DNA of 64,000 nt from an uncultured Oscillospiraceae bacterium. GTDB lineage: Bacteria > Bacillota > Clostridia > Oscillospirales > Acutalibacteraceae. The translations under genes were made by a program, and so were the position numbers. Positions within the stretch are counted from its first letter, which is position 1. Every line of letters begins with the position of its first letter. The DNA is taken from the NCBI GenBank assembly GCA_902490735.1, contig CABUFC010000006.1, forward strand, positions 1-64,000, in the 5' to 3' direction. This document shows positions 26,679 to 33,665 of this stretch, piece after piece. The notes beneath the pieces were generated by a model that saw nothing but the letters and a program-made list of their open reading frames with translations, had not been told where the DNA came from and searched no databases.

Positions 26679-26909
26679 ATGAAAGCGCTTATAATATCAC
26701 TTATTAAAGCTTATCAAAAAAACATTTCGCCGACAAAGCCAAAGTGCTGCAGGTTTACTCCAAGCTGTTCGGCTTATGCTATTGAAGCGCTTGAAAAAAG
26801 AGGATTAATAGTAGGCGGATGTTTAAGTATATACCGGGTTTTAAGGTGTAATCCGTTGTGTCGCGGCGGATATGATCCGGTACCGGAAAAAATAAAAAAG
26901 GAAAAATAA
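26679..26909 (+). CDS. yidD: Membrane protein insertion efficiency factor YidD
   Basis: 76 aa. Family motifs LIKAYQKNISP, CRFTPSCSAYAIEALEKRG, YRVLRCNPLCRGGYDPVP. A small amphipathic membrane-associated protein acting with YidC. Packed between rnpA and yidC. Confidence 0.97.
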   Translation: MKALIISLIKAYQKNISPTKPKCCRFTPSCSAYAIEALEKRGLIVGGCLSIYRVLRCNPLCRGGYDPVPEKIKKEK

Positions 26910-26910
26910 A

Positions 26911-27855
26911 ATGAGCAGTATTTTTGATATTCTTTTAATACCGTTAGGTTGGATTCTTCGCAGCTTGAGTATGATTTTTAACGGCAACTTTGCCGCAAGT
27001 ATATTTGTGTTTACGGTAATTGTAAACCTTCTTATGATTCCGCTAACTATAAAAACACAAAAATCCACGGTAGGCCAAATGCGCATAAAACCAAAGACCG
27101 ACGCCCTTAAACAAAAATACGGGGATGACAGACAAAAAATGGCCGTAGCCCAACAGCAACTTATGCAGGACGAAGGCATTTCAATGTCCGGCGGATGCTT
27201 ACCGCTTCTCATTCGTATGCCTTTAATGCTTGGTATTTATTACGTAATTTTAAGCCCGCTAAAGTATTTAACAAACCTTTCTTCAGAAGTTGTCACCGCA
27301 GCGACAGAGGCTTTTAAAGCTTTAAATACCACCAATGCTAAAGCCGCTTACTTAGAGCCCCAAATTATAGGCGCTATAAAAAACGGAACTCTCACCGGCT
27401 TTACAGGCGCAAGCGAAGCCAAGGCGGCGGTAAGTTCGCTGAATTTTAATTTTTTTGGTATAGATTTAGCTTCCAAACCCGAATTTAATATTGATATAAT
27501 CGGGCATTTTAATATTAACTGGTTAATACCGATACTTGCATTTGCCGCGGCAATGCTTACAAGCATAATCTCAATGCGCATTCAAAAAAAGAATAATCCC
27601 GATGCGCCCAATATGTCGGGACTTATGCTTACGATGCCGTTAATTTCCTTAATTATCGGTTTTACAGTTTCTTGTGCGGCAGGATTTTATTGGGCTTGTT
27701 CAAGCCTTGTATCCGGCATTATTACTGCGTTAGTTCAGTATTTTTACGGACCGAATAAAATGATAGCCCAAGAACAGAAAAAAGAACTTTATTTGCGCTA
27801 TAAAGAAGAAGAAAAGCGCATTTTACAAAAAAAGGCCGACACTGCCGATATTTAA
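26911..27855 (+). CDS. yidC: Membrane protein insertase YidC/Oxa1
   Basis: 314 aa. Starts 1 bp after yidD. Five membrane segments, with the conserved cytoplasmic coiled region after helix 1 (TIKTQKSTVGQMRIKPKTDALKQKYGDDRQKM) and GGCLPLLIRMPLMLGIYYV. No lipobox. A Ser/Ala-rich extracytoplasmic insertion (about 130-190) is longer than in short Firmicutes YidC. Ends with a basic tail. Confidence 0.94.
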   Translation: MSSIFDILLIPLGWILRSLSMIFNGNFAASIFVFTVIVNLLMIPLTIKTQKSTVGQMRIKPKTDALKQKYGDDRQKMAVAQQQLMQDEGISMSGGCLPLLIRMPLMLGIYYVILSPLKYLTNLSSEVVTAATEAFKALNTTNAKAAYLEPQIIGAIKNGTLTGFTGASEAKAAVSSLNFNFFGIDLASKPEFNIDIIGHFNINWLIPILAFAAAMLTSIISMRIQKKNNPDAPNMSGLMLTMPLISLIIGFTVSCAAGFYWACSSLVSGIITALVQYFYGPNKMIAQEQKKELYLRYKEEEKRILQKKADTADI

Positions 27856-27879
27856 TCGGCTAAAAATAATGAGGTGAAA

Positions 27880-28791
27880 ATGTTGATAAAAGAAGCCATT
27901 GGCACCGGAAGCTCAGTTGAAGAAGCAAAAGAAAATGCGTTGCGCGAGCTTGCCGCAGGCCCTGAAGAAGATGTCAGCATAGAAGTACTTGATACGGGAA
28001 AGAAAAAGTCGTTTGGACTGTTTGGAGGCTCGCCCGCGAAAGTAAGAGCATATTACGAAGTTGCTGACAGTACTGCAAAAGTAAAAAAAGTAAAAGAAAA
28101 GAAAGCAGAGAAAGCTCCCCAAAAGGAAGAAAAGGTTAAAGAAGTAACCGAAGGAAAAAGTTTAGATGAATTAACTCCGGGTTCTAAAGCCGAAAAAGCG
28201 GCAAAGTATTTAATTTCTATATTAGAAAAACTCGGATGCGATGAACTGGAATTAAAATTTATCGAGATTGACGGCGGAATAAAGATTTATGTTTCCGGGG
28301 ACAACACCAGCATAATAATCGGCCGCAGAGGGGAAACCCTTGACGCTATTCAGCATTTAACTTCACTTGCAGCAAATGCCGGTGAAAGCGGATATTACAG
28401 GGTAGTATTAAATACAGGCGACTATCGCGAACGCCGCGAACAAACACTTATAGCCCTTGCAAACCGTATGGCAGCACAGGCGATAAGAGCGCAAAAATGC
28501 CGTACGCTAGAGCCGATGAATCCGTACGAAAGAAGAATTATTCACACGGCAGTTCAAGAAATTGAAGGGGTTTCCAGCACTTCTTTTGGTGAAGGCGAAC
28601 AAAGACGCGTTGTTATAGCGCCGGACGGTGTAACGCCAAAACCGCGCAGCGAGCGCCGCTCACGCGGGTTTTCCGATCGAGGAAGATCAGGCCGCAGTTC
28701 GCGTTCAAAAAGCTATGTTGCTTCGCCGACAAATCGCGAGCAGCAAAAAGATGCAGAGGATATGCCTTTGTACGGCAAAATTGAGTTATAA
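27880..28791 (+). CDS. khpB: RNA-binding protein Jag/KhpB
   Basis: About 303 aa. N-terminal Jag_N domain (AIGTGSSVEEAKENALRELA and KKSFGLFGG), Lys/Glu-rich linker, KH domain (VSGDNTSIIIGRRGETLDAIQ) and R3H domain (EPMNPYERRIIHTAVQ...SFGEGEQRRVVIAP), then an Arg/Ser-rich tail. GAGGTGA lies just upstream; ATG 27880 or TTG 27883 is the start (the latter has the better spacing). Regulates translation and cell elongation with KhpA in other Firmicutes. Confidence 0.93.
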   Translation: MLIKEAIGTGSSVEEAKENALRELAAGPEEDVSIEVLDTGKKKSFGLFGGSPAKVRAYYEVADSTAKVKKVKEKKAEKAPQKEEKVKEVTEGKSLDELTPGSKAEKAAKYLISILEKLGCDELELKFIEIDGGIKIYVSGDNTSIIIGRRGETLDAIQHLTSLAANAGESGYYRVVLNTGDYRERREQTLIALANRMAAQAIRAQKCRTLEPMNPYERRIIHTAVQEIEGVSSTSFGEGEQRRVVIAPDGVTPKPRSERRSRGFSDRGRSGRSSRSKSYVASPTNREQQKDAEDMPLYGKIEL

Positions 28792-28797
28792 TACATT

Positions 28798-28820
28798 GGG
28801 CAGTTTATCTGCCCTTTTTT
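28798..28820 (+). terminator. Terminator of the rpmH-jag cluster
   Basis: GGGCAG (28798-28803), TTTAT loop, CTGCCC (28809-28814), then TTTTTT. Confidence 0.92.
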
Positions 28821-28841
28821 AAAATCGGAAGGAGATTGCTT

Positions 28842-30248
28842 GTGCTTTTAAAATTAGAGCCGGCAAGGGTATTTTATTATTTTAACGAAATTTGCAAAAT
28901 TCCGCACGGTTCGGGAAACACAGGACCGATAAGCGAATATTGTGAAAATTTTGCTAAAAGCCATGGGCTAAAATACCGCCGAGATAATTTAAACAATATA
29001 ATAATTTACAAAGAAGCAACCACCGGTTATGAAGATAGGCCGGGTGTAATTATTCAGGGCCATTTGGATATGGTTTGTGTAAAAAACGAGGATGTAGATA
29101 TCGATTTTTTAAGGGACTCAATACCGGTTACAACCGATGGCTTGTATGTTTATTCAAACGGTACCAGCCTTGGTGGAGACGATGGTATTGCTGTAGCTAT
29201 GGCACTGGCTATTTTAGAGGACGATAGTATTAAGCACCCAAAATTAGAGGTTTTATTTACTACCGATGAAGAGACCGGAATGTACGGCGCGGCAGGCCTT
29301 GATGCAAGCAATTTAAAGAACAAACTGCTTATAAATATCGACTCCGAAGAGGAAGGCATTATAACGGTTGGGTGTGCAGGCGGCGCGAGGGTTAATCTTT
29401 CGCTTTTTGCCGGTAAAGAAAACAGTTTATGCAAAACTAAAAAAGTTATTATTTCAGGGCTTTTGGGCGGTCATTCCGGAATTGAAATACACAAAGGCAG
29501 ATTAAACGCTCATAAATTAATGACCGAATTTTTATATGACATTCAAGACGCAAAAATTAATTATATTTTAGGCGGCGATAAAGACAATGCCATTCCGTCG
29601 TATTGTGAATGTTCTGTTGCAACCGAAATTGATTTAACTAAAAAAGCTTTAGAATTTGAAAAACAAAAAAGATGCGCTTCTGACAAGGAACTATCGGTAA
29701 CTGTTATACCCGAAACCGAAAAATCTTACTGCTTTAGTGCCGATGTTTCAAAGAAGATGATTGACCTTTTAAAACAACTGCCGAACGGCGTAATTGCCAT
29801 GAGCAAAGATATTGAGGACTTTGTTGAAACCTCGCTAAACATGGGCGTGTTAAAGGTAAACGATAATGGACTTTACCTTTCATATTCTGTAAGAAGCTCG
29901 AAAAAAGAATCAAAAGAAAAGCTGATATCAACCTTATTGGGTGCTGCTAAAGATTTTGGCGCAAGTTATAAGGTTACGGGGGATTATCCCGCATGGCCCG
30001 TAAAAAAGGATTCTTACTTGCTGTATGTTGCGGTAAAAACCTACGAGCTAATGTATAAAAAAAGCCCCAAAGTCGAAGCGGTTCACGCCGGCCTTGAATG
30101 CGGCATTTTAAGCGATAAAATAAGCGGACTTGACGCTATATCGATAGGGCCCGATATTTTAGATATTCACAGTGCTAAAGAGCGGTTGTCGGTTGAATCG
30201 GTAAAACGCACATATGAATATGTTTTAAATATTTTAGAAAGGATTTAG
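28842..30248 (+). CDS. pepD: Aminoacyl-histidine dipeptidase (PepD, M20)
   Basis: 468 aa from GTG 28842, with GGAAGGAG seven bases upstream (TTG 28836 is too close to it). Zinc-site motifs of M20C: IIQGHLDMV, GTSLGGDDGIAVA, TTDEETGM and the C-terminal HAGLECG. Cytosolic peptide turnover. It lies 8 bp before the flavodiiron gene; functional linkage is not evident. Confidence 0.93.
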   Translation: MLLKLEPARVFYYFNEICKIPHGSGNTGPISEYCENFAKSHGLKYRRDNLNNIIIYKEATTGYEDRPGVIIQGHLDMVCVKNEDVDIDFLRDSIPVTTDGLYVYSNGTSLGGDDGIAVAMALAILEDDSIKHPKLEVLFTTDEETGMYGAAGLDASNLKNKLLINIDSEEEGIITVGCAGGARVNLSLFAGKENSLCKTKKVIISGLLGGHSGIEIHKGRLNAHKLMTEFLYDIQDAKINYILGGDKDNAIPSYCECSVATEIDLTKKALEFEKQKRCASDKELSVTVIPETEKSYCFSADVSKKMIDLLKQLPNGVIAMSKDIEDFVETSLNMGVLKVNDNGLYLSYSVRSSKKESKEKLISTLLGAAKDFGASYKVTGDYPAWPVKKDSYLLYVAVKTYELMYKKSPKVEAVHAGLECGILSDKISGLDAISIGPDILDIHSAKERLSVESVKRTYEYVLNILERI

Positions 30249-30256
30249 GAGACGAC

Positions 30257-32050
30257 ATGAAGGTTACAAACGATATTTTTTATGTAGGTGTTAATGACCA
30301 CAATATTGATCTTTTTGAAGGCCAATACGACGTGCCGAACGGTATGGCGTACAACTCTTATCTTATAAAAGATGAAAAAATTGCAATAATGGATACGGTT
30401 GACGCAAACTTTACTCACGAGTGGCTGGATAATATTGCAAAAGCACTCGGTGGCAGAACTCCCGACTATTTAATTGTTCAGCATATGGAGCCGGATCATT
30501 CGGCGAATATAGTTAATTTTTTAAACACATATAAAGATGCTAAAGTTATAGGCAATGTAAAAACCTTTAATATAATGCAGAATTACTTCCCTGAATACGA
30601 TTTTTCCGCACGCAAACAGGTAGTAGCAGAAGGAGACGTTATATCTCTTGGCAAGCACCATCTCACCTTTGTAATGGCACCGATGGTTCATTGGCCGGAA
30701 GTTATGGTAACTTATGACAGTACCGATAAAGTGTTGTTCTCGGCGGATGGATTTGGAAAATTCGGAGCACTGGATGTCGACGAAGACTGGGCGTGTGAAG
30801 CAAGACGCTATTATTTTGGCATTGTCGGAAAATACGGTCAGCAGGTGTCTGCGCTGCTTAAAAAAGCGGCCGATCTGGACATTTCGGTAATTTGCCCTTT
30901 ACACGGACCTGTTTTATCTGAAAATCTCGGTTATTATATTAATCTTTATTCTTTGTGGTCTTCTTATACACCCGAAAGCGAAGGCATAATGATAGCCTAC
31001 ACCTCGGTTTACGGCAATACTAAAAAGGCGGTAAATTTGCTGGCGGATAGGCTTAAAAATTCGGGCTGTCCTAAAGTGGTAGTTACGGATCTTGCGCGGG
31101 AAGATATGGCCGAAGCGGTGGAAGACGCCTTTAGATACGGAAAACTTGTGCTTGCAACTACTACCTACAATTCCGAAATTTTCCCGTTTATGAGAACCTT
31201 TATAGATCATCTTGTAGAGCGCAATTATCAAAACAGGACGATTGGTTTTATAGAAAACGGCACCTGGGCGCCAATGGCTGCAAAAGTAATGAAAGAAAGC
31301 TTTAGAGATTCTAAAAACATAAGTTTTTTAAACACTACGGTTAAAATAAAATCCGCCGTACAAGCCGATAATATTAAAGAAATTGATGCAATGGCCGAAG
31401 AATTGTGCAAAGACTATATTGCTCAAAACGACAATACCGCTAATAAGCATGATATGCAGGCGCTTTTTAAAATAGGATATGGCCTTTATGTTGTAACCTG
31501 TAACGACGGCACGAAAGATAATGGACTAATAGTTAATGCAGTTACCCAGCTTACCGATAATCCGAACCGCGTTGCAGTAAGTATCAACAAGCAAAACTAT
31601 TCGCATCATGTAATAAAACAGCAGGGAAAACTTAATGTTAACTGCCTGTCTGTTGAAGCGCCGTTTAAGGTGTTTGAGTCTTTCGGATTTGTAAGCGGCA
31701 GAAATGTCGATAAGTTTAAGGATTGCACACCGCTTCGTTCGGATAACGGCTTAGTATTTTTACCGAAATATATTAATGCGTTTATGTCACTTGAAGTAGA
31801 GCAGTATATCGATTTGGAAACTCACGGAATGTTTATTTGCCGCATTACAGAAGCACGTGTAATTTCAGATAAAGAAACAATGACATATACCTACTATCAA
31901 AACCATGTTAAACCAAAACCCGAAACCTCCGGGAAAAAAGGCTATGTTTGCAAAATTTGCGGATATGTATATGAGGGCGATGAATTGCCGGATGACTATA
32001 TTTGTCCTCTTTGTAAACACGGAGCGGCCGATTTCGAAAAAATCGAATAA
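30257..32050 (+). CDS. Four-domain flavodiiron protein (lactamase-like, flavodoxin, flavin reductase, rubredoxin)
   Basis: 597 aa. Residues about 1-250 are the diiron lactamase-like domain with all ligand motifs: QHMEPDHS, MVHWPEVM, SADGFGKFG, CPLHGPV. About 253-390 is a flavodoxin domain (MIAYTSVYGNTKKAV). About 398-545 is a flavin-reductase-like FMN split barrel (YGLYVVTCNDG, NVNCLSVEAPF). About 550-597 is rubredoxin (CKICGYVYEG, CPLCKHG). Such enzymes reduce O2 to water, or NO to N2O. The fused rubredoxin and reductase could supply electrons within one chain. It ends in a terminator split by the 276-bp element. Confidence 0.95.
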   Translation: MKVTNDIFYVGVNDHNIDLFEGQYDVPNGMAYNSYLIKDEKIAIMDTVDANFTHEWLDNIAKALGGRTPDYLIVQHMEPDHSANIVNFLNTYKDAKVIGNVKTFNIMQNYFPEYDFSARKQVVAEGDVISLGKHHLTFVMAPMVHWPEVMVTYDSTDKVLFSADGFGKFGALDVDEDWACEARRYYFGIVGKYGQQVSALLKKAADLDISVICPLHGPVLSENLGYYINLYSLWSSYTPESEGIMIAYTSVYGNTKKAVNLLADRLKNSGCPKVVVTDLAREDMAEAVEDAFRYGKLVLATTTYNSEIFPFMRTFIDHLVERNYQNRTIGFIENGTWAPMAAKVMKESFRDSKNISFLNTTVKIKSAVQADNIKEIDAMAEELCKDYIAQNDNTANKHDMQALFKIGYGLYVVTCNDGTKDNGLIVNAVTQLTDNPNRVAVSINKQNYSHHVIKQQGKLNVNCLSVEAPFKVFESFGFVSGRNVDKFKDCTPLRSDNGLVFLPKYINAFMSLEVEQYIDLETHGMFICRITEARVISDKETMTYTYYQNHVKPKPETSGKKGYVCKICGYVYEGDELPDDYICPLCKHGAADFEKIE

Positions 32051-32053
32051 TAA

Positions 32054-32356
32054 AAGGCAGAGAAGTGGGCGCATTCACATAAGGATGATTAGGTTTTGAG
32101 CGGTTGTTTTCCGCTTAAGCCACATAAAAACTGCAGGGAATCCGACAGGATGCCCTGCAGTTTTTAAATGCCCTAAACAAAAAACATCTCGCTCAAAACT
32201 GCGTGCACCGCAAAAGCAAAGATTTTTGTGCCAAAAAAGGCATAAGATAAGCGGGCATCCTGTCGGATTCCCGCTTATTCTAACAAAGTATGGTGCAAAA
32301 AGATTTGCTTTTGCGGCTTATTCTCCTTTTGTGAATGCGCCCATTTACTCTGCCTT
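32054..32356. terminator. Bidirectional terminator split by an inserted element
   Basis: AAGGCAGAG (32054-32062) and CTCTGCCTT (32348-32356) are perfect complements, 9 bp. They abut the stop codons of the convergent genes, and a T-rich run follows on each strand. The element 32067-32342 occupies the loop. Confidence 0.8.
32067..32342. mobile_element. MITE-like structured element, copy 1 (276 bp)
   Basis: Ends in 13-bp perfect terminal inverted repeats (GGGCGCATTCACA/TGTGAATGCGCCC) that extend imperfectly to about 28 bp. About 97% identical to 39750-40024. Contains nested inverted repeats: GTTTTGAGCG (32093-32102)/CGCTCAAAAC (32190-32199) around hairpin A (13-bp stem 32126-32138/32153-32165), and CCGCAAAAGCAAA (32208-32220)/TTTGCTTTTGCGG (32304-32316) around hairpin B (32247-32255/32270-32278). 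No credible coding frame and no transposase in the window. No clear target duplication. A structured non-coding RNA gene is the alternative. Confidence 0.8.
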
Positions 32357-32891
32357 ATTTTTTATCTCTGAAATTATCTAAAAATTCTTGCTTTAATATG
32401 CTTTGCTGAGAGTTTAATTGATTTTTGCCAAAATCTTTATAAATGCATCCGGGGCTCCAGGTTTTTGGATATAGTTTTTCTTCTGCTTGTTTTTCGTCTT
32501 TTTCCGTGTTTTTAGTTAAAAACATGGAAAGCAGTTCGTTTTTTATAACGGGGAATATATAACTTTTTGTAAAGAACTCTAACAGCGCTTTGTAATCAAT
32601 GGTGTTTTCCCAAAAAACGTTGTTTACTTTAACTTCCGGCTTTTCTTTTATTGTTTCTTCTAATAATGCGGGAATTAAAACTTCCTCATTAGATATACTT
32701 TTTGCGGGGCTAACATTGTCGAGCATTATATCTTTAATATTTAATGCATTAATTTTTTCACTTTGCATTTTTAAGTCCTTTTCTGCTGTTTTATTTTTTA
32801 CTTTTTTATTTACTGTTATTAACAAAATAATTATAGTAAAAATAGCTATACAGGATATAACGATTATAGCCATAATTTTCAATCCTTTCAT
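32355..32891 (-). CDS. Hypothetical membrane-anchored protein
   Basis: 178 aa. One N-terminal membrane helix (about residues 7-27, AIIVISCIAIFTIIILL), then a Lys/Glu-rich, mostly polar domain ending in KK. Unusually AT-rich and low in complexity compared with its neighbours. No family recognised. Convergent with the flavodiiron gene, and it shares the split terminator. It is downstream of the PPTase gene on the same strand but separated from it by a terminator, so it is probably a separate unit. Confidence 0.65.
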   Translation of the reverse strand: MKGLKIMAIIVISCIAIFTIIILLITVNKKVKNKTAEKDLKMQSEKINALNIKDIMLDNVSPAKSISNEEVLIPALLEETIKEKPEVKVNNVFWENTIDYKALLEFFTKSYIFPVIKNELLSMFLTKNTEKDEKQAEEKLYPKTWSPGCIYKDFGKNQLNSQQSILKQEFLDNFRDKK

Positions 32892-32930
32892 AACTATATT
32901 ATTTTTACAAAAATAATACTGTTACAAAAA

Positions 32931-32954
32931 AGCCTGAACTTTTATGTTCAGGCT
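32931..32954 (-). terminator. Terminator of the PPTase gene
   Basis: AGCCTGAAC/GTTCAGGCT with a 6-nt loop. On the minus strand it is followed by a run of T. Confidence 0.85.
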
Positions 32955-32996
32955 ATTGAAAATATTTATTAAAAATGATAATATAGTAATTAAGTG

Positions 32997-33602
32997 TTAA
33001 ACCTCTTGAACTACGGCAATTACAGCATCAACTATTTGGTTTTCGTAATATAGTTTAACATTTTGGTTGTGCTTTAATATGTTTTTATCAAAGGAAAAAG
33101 CCAAGCTTTTTATTCCTCCGGACAGCCCTTTTCCGGTGTATTTTAAATAGGCTTCTTTAGCGGTCCACAATCGCAAAAAGCGACGGTTTTTATTGTCCTG
33201 TACATTGTCTAATACTATGTAATTTTTTTCATCTTCATTTAGTATTTTTGCGGCGGCGGCGCTTGAAAACGGACGCATGACCTCTATATCTATCCCTAAA
33301 GGTTTGTCACCAACTGCTACAACGGTATAATGCCCGCTGTGGGCGGCATTAAAATGTGTTTTGTAATTAATGGCATAGGGCTTTCCGTGTTCGCCTTTAA
33401 AAAATTCCGGTTCATCTTCTCTGTTTTCAAATTCCATTAATGCTTTTTTTGTAAGCACATATGCCGCAAGGCTTTGTTTTCGTTTTATTTCGTCCTTCTT
33501 GCTTAATATTTCTTTTTGTTTTTTAAGCGGAAGGCCATTTAAAACGTTATTATATTCTTCTTCTGTAATAAAATTTATATCACTGCAGTAGAGTCTGTAC
33601 AT
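32997..33602 (-). CDS. 4'-phosphopantetheinyl transferase, Sfp type
   Basis: 201 aa. Motifs of the Sfp/Gsp family: FNAAHSGHYTVVAVG, GIDIEVMRP (Mg-binding Asp/Glu) and RLWTAKEAYLKYTGKGL. Such enzymes load CoA-derived phosphopantetheine on carrier proteins. No carrier protein, NRPS or PKS gene is in the window, so its client is elsewhere. GGGAG lies upstream of ATG 33602. Divergent from the SecA2-like gene by 63 bp. Confidence 0.93.
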   Translation of the reverse strand: MYRLYCSDINFITEEEYNNVLNGLPLKKQKEILSKKDEIKRKQSLAAYVLTKKALMEFENREDEPEFFKGEHGKPYAINYKTHFNAAHSGHYTVVAVGDKPLGIDIEVMRPFSSAAAAKILNEDEKNYIVLDNVQDNKNRRFLRLWTAKEAYLKYTGKGLSGGIKSLAFSFDKNILKHNQNVKLYYENQIVDAVIAVVQEV

Positions 33603-33665
33603 GGTTTTCTCCCATAGTTTTTTTATATTTTAACATAAACTTTAAATAATATCAATGGAGCCTAT

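Noticed and set aside
32067..32342. Element considered as a group IIC intron remnant
   Set aside because: Those insert after the terminator stem, and no domain V/VI or reverse transcriptase remnant is visible; terminal inverted repeats argue against it.
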